37,488 bases of DNA from Hypsibius dujardini. Its lineage: Eukaryota > Tardigrada > Eutardigrada > Parachela > Hypsibiidae. Below, piece by piece: positions 10,705 through 22,600 of the stretch (position 1 is its first letter; every line of letters starts with the position of its first letter). A program made the position numbers and the translations under genes. The notes under the pieces were generated by a model. That model made no database searches and had not been told where the DNA came from. It worked only from the letters and a program-made list of their open reading frames with translations. The stretch is taken from contig LRSR01007335.1 of the NCBI GenBank assembly GCA_001579985.1, forward strand, positions 1 through 37,488, read 5' to 3'.

Positions 10705-13700
10705 ATGCCGGCCATGCGCACCTTATTTACCAATGGGCTCTTTCTTGCGCTGTTGATGCTGCAAGTGACAGACAGTCGCAGGACGAAAGCTCTTTCAACT
10801 CGCATGGACAATGCCTGTACGCAAACGTAAAATAAAGAAATTTTTAAGCCGCAAAAATACAGTTACTAATTCTATTTATTTACTGACGCCAGGTTCGAAG
10901 GCTGCTGCGACGACAGGGAAGACATCCGACCTCGTGATTGCGGAGGATCCGGCTAAAATGCAGCTGCAATTCCCGTGGGAACACTACTTAGTCGCGGCCC
11001 CCACCGCCATTTATTTACTGGCCCAACTGACCGTCATTGCTGGCGCGGGGGACTTTGCCCTCACTTCCCTGCAGAACGGCAAGGCCAAGTACGTTCGCCA
11101 TCCGGAGTCGTTCAGTGCCAGCCTTGTGCAGGTCACCAACGAGGGCTGGTCGGCCTTTAACACGGCTCACCGGAACATGGACTCCATCCAGATGTACACC
11201 TACCAGATCCCGCGCAGGTACATACATATTGCAATGTGTTGTTCTAACACCGCATTTGGATCGCTCAAATAAAAATGGAATAACTTCAGGTTCCTTATTT
11301 ATTATGATTATTTAGATAAAAGATTGCATTACGGAAACGTGCTGTGCAAACGAATACATGATTACATGTTAACTAATATACATTATTTATTATACTATAT
11401 TGGCATGTCATACTTTCAAGAGACGTACACGGTACAATAGCAACATGATCGAAATGTGTAGTTCCTACAGATGTAATTAAACATCGCCTGAGAGATAATT
11501 TGAATAAATTATTGTAACACGTGTTTATATTTTGAAGTATATATTGGATCGGAGATTGGGAATTTAATTTACTAATTTTTAATTTGATTTGTTGGAAACA
11601 AACATTTTTTATGTGAGCCGTCGTTATAAATGTGCAGGGTCAACGACGTCCTGCGTATCATCGCCAGCACCTCAGCCAGCGGGATGAGCAACACCAACCG
11701 CGACAAGTTCCTCCGCACTCCGCTGAACAGTTTGATGGACTACGCCACGAGCTGCACTGCGCTGGCCAAGGCCACTGAGGCCAAGTTCGACGGTGTGATG
11801 GAGCTGATGGGGGAGCTGTGGCAGGGCACGGTGTCGAGCAAGGGGGAGTACGAGCAGAAACTGGAGGAGACCATGCAGGCCGCCAGGGCCGCCAAGGCCA
11901 AGAGCGACAAAATGGAGGAGCTCTTGGCGACCATGAAGGAGCATCAACAGCGGATCAACGACGAGGTGTTACGCCATGAAGCGCGGTACGCTAAAGCGAT
12001 GGATTCCATTCCGACCGGATGGAGTGCTTTTTTCCAGAGGCTGGGATCGGCATTTGTCAAGATGGCGGAGAACGTGGGTACACAAATGATAGGTGAGCCT
12101 CANNNNNNNNNNNNNNNNNNNNNNNNNNNNNNNNNNNNNNNNNNNNNNNNNNNNNNNNNNNNNNNNNNNNNNNNGACAATCTCCCCGGGACCCAATCGCA
12201 AAGCGAGGGAAAAATTTCATCAAAAATCATTTTGCTACTGGGGGTGTGGGTATAACGCCCGGTCGGCCCAACGATCAATCCACTGGATCATCAATTTCTT
12301 CCATGCCGAATTAATTTGTATATGAACTTTTTTAATGCCTTAAAAATGTCAGCTTTTTACATATTAAGCTTGCCTCGTCGGCCTGGTGGGGGAGGGCAAA
12401 AATTTTGGGCCTCCCCTCCAACCTGCTTGCCAAGCTTAAGCTTTAAGTCCCCCTTTCCCTTCCCCCTTTGTGGCTATATTTAGTTTTGCGAGTGCTGACC
12501 AATGTCCCTACGAGTGATTATAACAGACTTAATAATTAAGAAAAGCCCAATTAAGACCTCAATCTCTAAGTATAAAACCGCGACGTTTAGACATCGGCCA
12601 AGCAAATGGTGTGACTAAACTTAGGAAAGAAAAAATGGGGCGTTTTGTTTTGTTGCTCAACACTCGTACGGGCAGGGTCTAATATTTAGGGGATTTTTTT
12701 CAAAAAGAAGGAATAAAGGATTAAACCCTAAAGGATTATAAAAGGATTATAAAAAATCCAGCCCTCAATTTATCAAGTTAAGGAACAGCGGTCTACATCG
12801 AAAAAAGTGAAAGTGCGAGAGAATAAGAAGAGAAATGGAAGGGGACTGGTAGCCTAATCTTGCTAGCCATTCCATCCGGACCGATTTCAATCCGCCACTG
12901 AAAAACCAGATCATTTTTCAACTGAACGTTTGCAGGGGGATTCATGGGTGGTGGAGGTGGCTCGACATCTAAATCTTCCAAGATTCGAGCTGCTACTGGA
13001 AGGCAGAATACCGGGCAGACCTCTGTCCAGGAGAGATTTGCGCGAGAAAATGCGCTCTCCCTGGGGGCACGTTTTTCCAAAGTTCTCGGTGTCGTTTCTG
13101 ACACGACCAAATCCGTGTTCAAGGGCCGAACGGTGAGGGGAGCTGACGAGAAGTTCAGGGGATTTTCCGATGTTCTCAGGGTCCTCGACCAAATGCTAGG
13201 TTCGTCCCAGGAAAAGGTCACGCAGAAAGTAAAGTCGCTGTTGGTTCGCTCGCGCAAGTTGGGTAGCAATCTGGCGCGTCTGTCCAGTCTGTCGCGAACA
13301 AGAAGCGGAACGGACAACAATGCCACAGTTGATGCTTTGAAAGATGAGATTGCTAAGGACGTGGATAAGTTATCCAGTGAAGCAAAAGTTATCGAGGCAG
13401 CTGCATCAGACAACAACAAGCAGCCGGAAACACCCAACACCCCTGCCGCTAATAACGCCCCTGGAGGGGGTATTGACAGCAATTTGTTTAGCTCCGAAGT
13501 AGGCGGGAATGAGCGATTCCAGGTGAGTGAGTATGTTCAATTTGGATGAAATTAAATTTTTATTTATAATAACACTTAACAATTTCAATTCAAACGTTCG
13601 CCGAAATTTGAAAGAACCCAATCGAATTGGCTAGACTGGGGCTGCCTCGTTAACGGTACCTACAGAACGGGTGTAGGACCCCTGCAATGTGGGCCATGGA

Positions 13701-14795
13701 TGGTCAAAGTGATATATCGTTCTCAATCACATAAAATTTTTGGGGCTAACTGCTTTGTGCAACAGATAAAGTTTCAACAAACAACATTAAAATGCATATC
13801 TTTTTCAGCCGTTCTCAAGCATTAATTCGTCTTGTAAAAATTATTCAATTAACTAGCATGCTCGGATTGAAATAGCTCACGGGATCATAGTGCTTTTTTT
13901 GTATATATAAAACATACACGTGCAATTTTTGGGTCCTTGAAGCAGTAAAATTTATACGGCAATTCTGTTAAAAAAGCGTATGGAAAAAAGACACATAAAT
14001 AACTGCAAGCAGAACATTCTTGATGTTTATCGGGGAAACTGTTTATCCTTTTAGGCCTACATGGCTGCAGAAGTGCTGAGCAAGATCCGTACTATTCAGC
14101 AGGAAAACTTCCAGCAAATCACCAAACTCTCCCGGGAACTGGCCGACTTGATGGGACAACTCGGGCGACTCGACATGCAAAAGCTAGACTTCCAAACTAA
14201 AATCACCCTCATCATTCGCGGCATTGAGCTGCTAGGGAAGATCCGCGAACAGTGGGCCACATTAGTGCAGTTCTTCGGGCAGATTGCCTCGCGTGCTGAA
14301 GCCGCGGTGAAGCTCGTCATCCCGTTCCACGCAGACGCCCAACTGACGCCTGACCTGTCCGACGGTCCGATGTCGGCCAATCAAACGGCGCATTTTAGAA
14401 ATCTCCAACTCAGCCAGCTGGTCAACTCGGGCAAGGACATTTATCGCGCCGCAATCTTCCTCAATTCCGTGAGCAAAATGTACATTTCCGTGTCGAACCA
14501 ATACCTGTTGGGACCGTTGGCCGGGATGGCGGCGTTGATTGTCCTGCCGGCGGAGCAGCGTCCGTCAAAGCTGGCCGAACTAGAGCAGCAGGCCTTGACA
14601 GCGAAGGCGGAAATCGAGCGGACTGTGAAGGAGAAAGAGCGTGAGTACAATCAGACCATCGACGCAAGGATTGCCGCAGCTGAGTGTGTGCTACAACAAC
14701 TGGGCGGTGCAACGGACGCCGACATGAATGCGCTGCAGCTGGCGGGGAAAGATGAGACCCTTACAAACGACGCAAATTCTTTTGGCAATACGTAA
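10705..14795 (+). CDS. Secreted helical protein, 739 residues, five exons
   Basis: Exons 10705-10816, 10893-11217, 11638-12092, 12936-13522 and 14055-14795 have compatible phases (1, 1, 1, 0) and total 2220 coding bases. The start was chosen because MPAMRTLFTNGLFLALLML is a signal peptide; the ATG at 10714 would also serve. Exon 3 carries a coiled coil (EYEQKLEETMQAARAAK) ending in YAKAMDSIPTGWSAFF, at about residues 266-274 for AMDSIPTGW. I recall similar AMDSxPxGW-type motifs in uncharacterised animal coiled-coil proteins. Exon 4 is Ser/Arg-rich, with a glycine run at its start and a Pro/Asn-rich end. Exon 5 is helical with IELLGKIREQWATLVQFF, hydrophobic LLGPLAGMAALIVLP and a final coiled coil. 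The first donor (GTACGC) is weak. An assembly gap in intron 3 could hide an exon, though the flanking phases match. Function unknown. Confidence 0.7.
12103..12174. other. Assembly gap (72 N)
   Basis: A run of N inside intron 3 of the gene at 10705-14795, ten bases after the donor GTGAGC. The real length may differ. Confidence 0.99.
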
Positions 14796-15024
14796 AGAGT
14801 TGTTGCAAACATGGCAGTATGCACAGATAGTTGTAGGTTATAGTTGGTATTGTTGTCTGTAGCAGTTAGTAGTTTCGTAGTTGTACTTTCTTTAATGGTA
14901 GTTTTCATTTCATACCGGGTGGTGCCATTATTTCTGGACAAACTTCCGACCTCAACTGCACACGCTCATTTTTTGAAATCATAGTGGTATTGGATCCGTC
15001 CACGCAGCCGGGGTCGTCACTGGT
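14796..15024. other. Spacer after the helical-protein gene
   Basis: No canonical AATAAA was seen close to the stop at 14795. On the minus strand a frame continues past the mini-gene stop (SDDPGCVDGSNTT, then QLRSEVCPEIMAPPGMK) and ends near 14912. This may be a remnant of a longer cysteine-containing exon. Confidence 0.35.
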
Positions 15025-15218
15025 TCATTTTTTGCAGCTAATTGGTCCGTCGATTGTACCTGGCAGGGAATGAGAGTAACAATTTTACATGAATTGTTTT
15101 GCCGCGTGTTGTGCACTCCATGTCTGTGGATATTCTTACCTTGGCTGGTGACGTCCATAACGTAGCCAAATACCACCAATATCACCATCGCTAAAGGAAT
15201 AACAAATCCGCAATGCAT
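15025..15218 (-). CDS. Possible two-exon secreted mini-peptide or gene remnant
   Basis: Exon 1 is 15218-15140 and encodes a signal-peptide-like start, MHCGFVIPLAMVILVV, ending VTSQ. Its good donor is GTAAGA. An 80-bp intron with a CCAG acceptor leads to exon 2 at 15059-15025, in matching phase 1, reading GTIDGPISCKK and a TGA stop. The predicted product is 37 residues, about a dozen after cleavage. After the stop the same frame carries further cysteines, so a longer gene with a premature stop is equally likely. No family is recognised. No promoter motif was found. Confidence 0.35.
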
Positions 15219-15370
15219 ATTTACGTCCTCGCGGATGACCATCAACACACGTAGTCATGGAAGAATATTGGTACAAAAATGATTCAGGAAATGACCGCCG
15301 TAATTTGTATAGTACAGCAGACAGGCGAGACGGACCGGCTCGTGATTGAGTGACCCGCGAAACACAACTA

Positions 15371-16641
15371 CAGCGGTTAAACAACTTGATGGTGCTCAGT
15401 TTTTAATTAATTCCCACGTGCATAGTTTCATTTGAATTTTCAAAACATGCTCGATTTGAAGCCCCTGCCTCTCAGTCATAAGTTTAACACGTTTCGGCCA
15501 AGATCGCAAGGCGTTATTAATTTTACTTTAGTCTAAATTCGACCACACCTTTCGCATAACCCGTTTCAAACCTGCCGGGCAAACAATTTCCACTTAAACA
15601 GACCATTCACACAAAAATCCATAGGGGCTAGGTCAGGGCTATTGCCCATCCAGTGCTCTTTTGGAATGAACTTGATTCCGGAATTTCGAAACCATTTTTG
15701 TGTGATTCCAAAAGAGTGCGTTGGAGCACTGTCATGGTGGAAGACGACCTTGTCGATAAGCTCTCCCGGAAATAGTTTCCGAATGTCGTTCTTGAAAAGT
15801 GGCTTCAAAACATGTTGGATGTAGTACTCATTGTTGATTTTCGTTTCGGGTTTGACGAAACGGATCGCGGTTTTTCCACGGGAGCAAACGACGGCCACAA
15901 ACATGACGCTCTTGGGGTGAGATTCCTTCTAGAATATGGTCCAACTTTCCGGACTCCGTTCTCCCCGAAACTCGTAGTAAATCTTCCGGATTCCGTTAGT
16001 GTCAGTAAGATACAGGCCTCATCAATGGTGACAATATTCTTCCACTTACGGCCGTTGATATAACGCAGGAACCTCGGGCCTCGGTCCAGCCGTTGTTCAG
16101 CCTGCTTGTTCCACAGGGCATGAACACGGCACTTTTTCCGCACCTTTCCCTTCAAATCCTAATTAATGAAATTAGCAATAGTTGTAGCCGACACACCGTA
16201 CTTCAAGGATAACGCAGAACGGGTCAGCGGATTCGGTCCTCGGAGATCTTTTCAATGGCAGCCACCAGACTAGGAGTTTGGAGTTTCACAGAGCCACGGG
16301 ATTTCACCGATGACGGTGCAGTATCACTTTCGGCTTCCTTATTGTTGTTTTTCCTGATGAGATTATATACTGCTCTCTGAGAAACAACGATATTCCTGAC
16401 CTTCAATGCTTCCACAATTTTTCTGGATGAATAGTTCAAACTGACCAATGTAAAAACAGACTCCCTCAGATCCAAATCTAGTTTGCAACCCATTTTTGCA
16501 TCCAAATGAGACAAAAAATATATCACACATGCGAAATTGAGCGGAGCACGTGTTAGGTTTATGAGATCTGGAAATCAGATAAGGCGCCCTGTACAGGTGT
16601 GAACATGAGTCACTGAGCACCATCAAGTTGTTTAACCTCTG
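15371..16641 (-). mobile_element. Tc1/mariner transposon, complete ends, decayed transposase
   Basis: This 1271-bp element has 30-bp inverted ends differing at one base (CAGCGGTTAAACAACTTGAT and CAGAGGTTAAACAACTTGAT, continuing GGTGCTCAGT). It is flanked by TA at 15369-15370 and 16642-16643. The transposase runs on the minus strand from about 16493 (MGCKLDLDLRESVFTL) to 15566. It has an N-terminal helix-turn-helix (NYSSRKIVEALKVR). Catalytic aspartates are visible in VTIDEACI, FHHDSAPTH and GNSPDLAPMDF, with 32 residues between the last two, as in some invertebrate mariner-like families. The frame is broken at about 16224 and 15910, and an in-frame TAG follows ANFIN near 16160. The copy cannot make transposase. 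Well-kept ends suggest moderate age. Confidence 0.92.
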
Positions 16642-16643
16642 TA

Positions 16644-17314
16644 GCTTCGCCGAATGGTCCTATTTCAACTACTTCATGGATGTTTCTGTGTTGCCAGTAG
16701 GCAAAGAGGGCGCCACTAATAGTGTCACGGAAACTCACTTTCGCGCCTCGACCACGTCATCGACAGCATACAACGTACCGGTTCGTTTAATCAGACGATT
16801 CTCAAGCTGACAATTAGTATTGCTGGACCAGCCCGTGGATGGCAAAAATAACCTAATCTGAAATCTGTATTTTATAAAATTTTCAGTAAATAATTCTTTG
16901 TCTTTAGTTTTTTCAGGCAACTGAAAATTTTAGTCAATAAAAATGTTACGGATAATATGTAAATTAGTCAATTAATTTGATTAATACTATAAAAAAAACA
17001 ATATAAGTTAGACAATGCTTTTGAGACAAAGGTAGAAGCGCTATTTCTCAGCCGTTACTAACGCGACTGCCTCGAAGTTGTTTTATTACGAAAATTGAAG
17101 ATGTGCGCAGCCACTGCATGTTCAAAAGGTAAGTGCTATCTATCTACTCCACGCATAATGCCAAACATAGGACCAAAGTTGAGAAGATCTCAATAATGAT
17201 CCAGGCCACACCCACACCCACACATGGTACCAAGAGAAATTAAATTCGGAATAGCAAAACCTACTTTGAATAACCCATGACGAATAAGGTGAGGTGAAAA
17301 AAACCGGCGTCAAC
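16644..17314. other. Intergenic region between mariner and MITE cluster
   Basis: No gene seen. ATG TGC GCA at 17101 followed by a GTAAGT donor-like site is not supported by any partner exon. Confidence 0.4.
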
Positions 17315-17317
17315 AAT

Positions 17318-18280
17318 AGGGACGTTTTGACTGGCCGACATTCGGCGTAGGCGTACGAGCAGCGTAAGCTCTGTATGCCGGTTCTTAGGCCGCGATGTTT
17401 AGACGGTCAATCAGAAAATCGGCATAAGTGTAATTTCATGCTTGATTTCTAAGTAAAAATTTGAGTTGTTTCCTTACAATGCCAATATTTTCAGAACTCT
17501 TTCCGTTTTCATGTCTCCATAGTTAAGTTTTAAATTTTTAGCATTAAATGACGAACTATGCTTATGGTTCTGATTGTCGGTGTGTTGACTAACGGACAAT
17601 ATGCAATTTCATCCCGATTTCAATCTCGATATCTTCCTGAGCTTTGTCAGCCGCGGGCGCTAATGTTATGGTTTAAAAAAATAGATTAGATAAGAGCAAA
17701 AAATTATACCAAAAGGAGAAAAAATGTGGTACAGCACATGAAGAGTTTCTCCTTGAAAACACAAGTTTGAAAATTACTCTTACGCCGTTTCACCCTGCTC
17801 CGTAAGGACCCGTCGCTTTTACGCCAGGCATATTAGGGACGTTTAAGCAGTCGGCGTAAGCGTAGCGTAAGAGTAAACTTGAAACCACGGACCAATAGGT
17901 ATGAGACACGGGGTGTAGCCTCTCTTATGGTTAATTTCTTGCACTATTGCCTGACGTAAGGGGCAATGGACCCTATAAGTTTCGCCGTAAGAACGGAGTG
18001 AGAAAATTTCATTCTTAATTCCGAGTGGTTTTCTTGAAATTTTCTGCTCTTGCGCCTTACGCTCAGATCCTTACATCGAGTGCTTAAACATCCAGTTGTA
18101 AGCATAAACTTAGCGAGCCTTACGCCTAAGTTTACGTTACGCTTACGCCGGTTTGCTTAAACGTCTCTATTGACCAGTCCGTAAGCGTCAGACAAAGCCA
18201 CACCCCACGCACCTCCCATTGGTCCTATTCCTTAACGCCTCCGCTTACGCCCGAAAAATGTTCGTAGTCAAAACGTCTCT
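17318..18280. repeat. MITE, outer element interrupted by another
   Basis: Ends are AGGGACGTTTTGACTGGCC on the left and AGAGACGTTTTGACTACG read inward from the right. AAT is duplicated on both sides (17315-17317 and 18281-18283). With the inserted unit 17835-18168 and one duplicate of its target removed, its own length is about 626 bp. Subterminal GGCGTAAGCG-like repeats are shared with the inner units, so all three belong to one family group. No coding sequence. Confidence 0.7.
17835..18168. repeat. MITE unit 1, inserted inside the outer MITE
   Basis: 334 bp, with ends AGGGACGTTTAAGCAGTCGG and AGAGACGTTTAAGCAAACCG (right end read inward). Flanking ATT lies at 17832-17834 and 18169-18171. Many GGCGTAAG/CTTACGCC subterminal motifs are present. 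A closely related unit lies in the opposite orientation at 18284-18627. Confidence 0.8.
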
Positions 18281-18283
18281 AAT

Positions 18284-18627
18284 AGAAACGTTTAAGCAAA
18301 CCGGCGTAAGCGTAACGTAAACTTAGGCGTAAGGCCCGCTAAAATTACGCTTACGACTGGATGTTTAAACACTTGGCGTAAGGATCTGGGCGTAAGGCGC
18401 AAGAGCAGAAAATTTCAAGGATATCATTCAATTTGGCCAGGGCGAATTCTACTGACATTTTCTTACTCTGTTATTATGGCGAAACTTAAGGGCTATTGCC
18501 CCTTACGTCAGGCAGTAGTGTAAGAAATTAACCGTAAGAGAGGCCACACCCTGTGCCTCATTTCTATTGGTCCGTGGCTTCAAGTTTACTCTTACGTAAC
18601 GCTTACGCCGATTGCCTAAACGTCCCT
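18284..18627. repeat. MITE unit 2, inverted relative to unit 1
   Basis: 344 bp, ends AGAAACGTTTAAGCAAACCG and AGGGACGTTTAGGCAATCGG (right end read inward). AAT lies at 18281-18283 and 18628-18630. It is inserted exactly at the right target duplication of the outer element. It matches unit 1 over nearly its whole length in reverse orientation, apart from a diverged block near 18420-18470. Confidence 0.8.
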
Positions 18628-18721
18628 AATACATCAATCAATCGCAGTCACTTCGCGGCGCACCCTATATCGGCTTTTACCTGTATTTGATTGTTTAAAA
18701 ATAGAAGACCTTATACTCCGG

Positions 18722-18912
18722 GTTTTTTTTGCAGCTATATTAAGAGATGATCCTGACAAACTTTTAGCCGGAATCAGAAGTGGGAAATTTCAGTGCGCAG
18801 AGACGTGCCTTCTCCTTGCTAGCATTACAGCTATCAAGCAAAATTTCTGCACTTCCGACCATGTCGGCGATTCGAACCTGTGCCACTGCCCGTATATTAT
18901 CGCACATTCACT
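18722..18912 (-). repeat. Possible tRNA-derived SINE
   Basis: On the minus strand a TAGTGAATGTG (fits box A) lies before GGTTCGAATCG (box B, 18878-18868), and the unit ends in an A8 run (18730-18723). Box spacing is shorter than in a tRNA and no tRNA fold was found, so a SINE or chance match is likelier than a tRNA gene. Confidence 0.3.
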
Positions 18913-19540
18913 ATATATATTGCACACCAGTAATCATAAATGGCAGATAAGAAAATCTAATGCTGATATGATGTAAGACATAAAAGCTAACGTACGAACT
19001 GTTTGACCTTGACCGGTTTAACGATTTCCACAAACTTCCGCCTACTACTTCTTCGCCCGAGCGTGGATTCATGTATATTGTTCCACCACATAAAAAATAT
19101 TTCTGCTTGAATGTATTTGAACGCCCATGTTCAACCATAAAGTCGCTCGTACATAATTTTATGGACTCAAATGTATATTCTCTCATTATTAGCTGTAACG
19201 GAATGCAGGGCAATGGTTTCTTTGAGTGATTTGTGACAGTCAAAGTTTCATGAGAAATAACTTTGAGGTCCGCCGCCGCCTTTTCCAAGGCTGGCCAGCC
19301 TCACCGTCGAACCCTCTTAAAATGCGGGTCTTTTAATCACTTTCACAAACACAGAGTACACACGAAACGAGCCACATTAACCACACCTACAAGTTCAACA
19401 GAGGTATTATCTCGCCGTTACAGATAAGCCGGAACATTTTTATGGTCCACATCGTGTATACAACCAGACAGGAAATAAGGCTAGGCAGAGAAATGAGAAA
19501 TGAGAACGGAAAACATATTGAGCTGTACGGTGGTGAAGAA
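18913..19540. other. Upstream region of the cysteine-rich gene
   Basis: No gene or repeat seen. It holds the presumed promoter region of the gene starting at 19645. Confidence 0.4.
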
Positions 19541-19548
19541 TATAAATT
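19541..19548 (+). promoter_or_regulatory. TATA box of the modular cysteine-rich gene
   Basis: TATAAATT about 100 bases before the ATG at 19645. Position fits a core promoter with a 5' UTR of about 75 bases. Confidence 0.5.
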
Positions 19549-19644
19549 CCCGTCGTGCGGACAATATTCCGCTTTATTCTTAGCTTGTGATTGTGGCCGG
19601 TGTCTGGAGTCATCTTGAATTTGTCTGCAATCCCAGCCTGCGAC

Positions 19645-22600
19645 ATGGACAAATTATCCGTCCAGTGCTTTGTATCGCTGGTAAGTACTTTCTGTTGCAG
19701 TATATATATTTTGTGTAAATAATTTCATGGGTAAGTATTTTTGAACTTTAGCAGACGCTGAGGCGAAGGAAGGCATGTAAATGTAAAGAATTAAAAACAT
19801 AAGAACTGTACCTGTATATTGTGCGACTATGCAAAGTGGAAATGACTGACTTTTTTAAATGTACCAGCGTCTACATGAAAAAACTCTCAGAATTTGATTT
19901 GCAAAAATTGCAAATGATGATAAAAAACCATTTTGTAAAATTATATTTGAAGAATTAAGAAACCCTCTTAAAAATTTGAGATAATCGTGATGCATAAAAC
20001 TTGCAACTTTTAAAATCCTAGTTGTGATCTTGCACTGCAGCCTCCACTTTAATTAGCAGTAAGAATGGTCAAAACTATCTGAACTAAAGCTAAACTAAAA
20101 ATTGCAGCAATTGTACTTTGAAGTACAAGAAAATAAATTATGGCACATTTCCAAAGTGCAGAAATTTTATTGAGGTTTTTGGTCATTCACAGATGTGCCT
20201 GGTAAGTCTCTCCGCAGCGGCAGGTCGACGCGGGAGCCGTGTGATGGGCCTCAACCTGCACGAATGGTGCTACAAGGGGGCTACAGCGACGATAGAGGCG
20301 GACTGTAACCTCCCCGGGATGCAGTGCATCCAAACGGACTCCGAGGGCCGAGGTGTCTGCAAATGTAAGGACAAGTTTGAGGAAACCGGCCCGACACCCC
20401 AAGATCGCTGCATCCCTAGTGAGTAGTACCCCGTCTAATTATTTTCTCTCGCCCCCCCCCCTCCTTGTTGGGTACATTATTTGTTAAATACCAATCCGGT
20501 TCAAATCTCAAGAGTCAAGCGCAATGTTTTGTAGGTTTGTACTTTTATTTACAGTACTGGTAGAGCTCTATTGTACGCATATCTATATTATTTATTAATT
20601 AATCTCAGAGTATTGTATATTTATTAATTTGTGTAAAAATACGTTAGCAGCAGCAAAAAATATGCCGTGAAAAATCCTGTCTAGCGTATATTGGTATATT
20701 AATAACGGAAAAATGGTGTTCTCTTCTTAAGTGTTTTTAGACTGTAGTTTCGTATTAAGGAAAAAAATTTCTGTCACGGTTTTTTCGAATATTTTTGAAG
20801 ATTTGTGGACAGCTTCTTTTTTGTATCTTTGTGGTAACAATAAAATGATAGCGTGTCCTACTGCACTTAACCCGGTTCCAAGATATTCACAACCTTGACC
20901 TTCTGACAGAGGCAACCACCTCGTTTGCCGAAGCCGAATGTGACACCAATGATGACTGCATCAAACTGCCCGGCACAACATGCCGGACGCAAACGAGCGG
21001 AGCCAGTGTCGGCAAAAGATTTTGCAACTGCAAGGACGACTTTGAACAGGACCCAGCGTTAAGTGCTCTTGCGGCTCCAGCAGGGCCAGCATTTGGATGC
21101 AAAAGTGAGTAATAAAAACACTTGGACCATATCCAGGTTTAAGGCATTCAAATATCGGATTAAAATATGCTCTCACAGTCAGTTGCATCACTAGACGGTG
21201 TTAAAAAACATAAATTTGTCTAGTGAAACATCAGGATAACTCCAGAAACTATATAGCACCTTTTCAACTCTAAAATTCTCAATATCTCAAAGCCTCCCAA
21301 AATCCCAAAACTCTCCCAAAACTCTAAAACCTTCTGAACTTCACCTCAGTGGAGTAATACATTTCTACATGCCTCCGACATCTACGGTTGCCTCAGCCTT
21401 TGAGAGCTACCGCAATTTAGCACTACTACTCATTCCCCTTGAATAAACTCAACAGGTGTGACGTGTACGGACAAGGCAATACCGGATGCATTCTGCGGGA
21501 CGCCAAGCAACCCTCCGCGACCAGGGGCTATTACGGGAAGTAAATGTGTCGCCGGAAAATGTGCCTGCGCCGACACACAGACACTGCAGACTGTTACGGG
21601 AATTCCCACTTGCCTCGGTGCGTATTATCTCCTCTCTGCTTATTATGGTTCAGTACATTTATATATCATACATGAACAATATACAAAAGTATGTTCATCG
21701 TTAAACGTTAGCTGTCATAGTGTCAGAAATGATTATATTTAAGGTTATATATAACATCTTTAAAAAAGCCGAGCAATATACAAAGGCCCAGCAATAACTG
21801 CATTCATTATTTAAATCTATTGTGTTATATCTATTTTTTATAAGTTTCCTTTCATATTCAATCCATTCAAGTGATAATAAAAATTCATGTTGTATAAGGG
21901 ATTTACGGGCATTCTGTTGTTTTTGCAGATCCCACCGCAATTCCATGTACCGCAGTTGCCAACAACCCATCAGGAACTTGCCCTTTCATATCGGGTGGTA
22001 CTGCCATCTGCAGCGCGGTCGGCAATGCTGCAGGAAAGTGTAGCTGTCAAATTACTCCCACAAAAGGTGGCACCATCACGACTGCGGGCGGCAGTGCACT
22101 CACTTGTTCACGTAAGTGTTTCTATACGCTACACAGACGTGAGTTGGAAAATAATGTTCACGTAAAACGTGTTTCAAGAGTCCGTTTATTAGGCTAATTT
22201 TTACCAAAACAAATTACTCCGTCCATAATGGAGAAATGATTTCAACGCGAAAGCTTCAAAATTTTAAATTATTTGTGACCTCATGCTTTTCTCTATTTCA
22301 TTTGTAAGTTCATTTATTAAAATACCACGCGATAGAGAATCAACTATTAAATTACAAAGAAACTACGGGGGAGCCTGAAGCTGCAGATTCAACCAGTAAC
22401 TAGAAATTTGAACCAACCATTTATCCAAATAAAGTTGATTGTGTAACGAGTGATGACATTTTGCTTGCAGCAAACTCAATCGGTAGTTTCTGCTTCAAGT
22501 CGAGTGACTGCCCCGATCCATCCGTTACCTGCCTGAAATCCGGCACTTGGGCAGCAGATAAGAAGGGCATCTGCGCCTGTGGCCCCTACAAAAATCCCAG

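Noticed and set aside
10705-14795. Assignment of the helical proteins to a known pore-forming family
   Set aside because: Long helices and one hydrophobic stretch are not diagnostic, and no family motif is visible.
17101-17138. Possible coding exon ATG TGC GCA with GTAAGT donor
   Set aside because: No signal peptide, no partner exon and no family resemblance.
18868-18878. tRNA gene from a box B match
   Set aside because: No acceptor, D or anticodon stems can be folded around it. At best a SINE.
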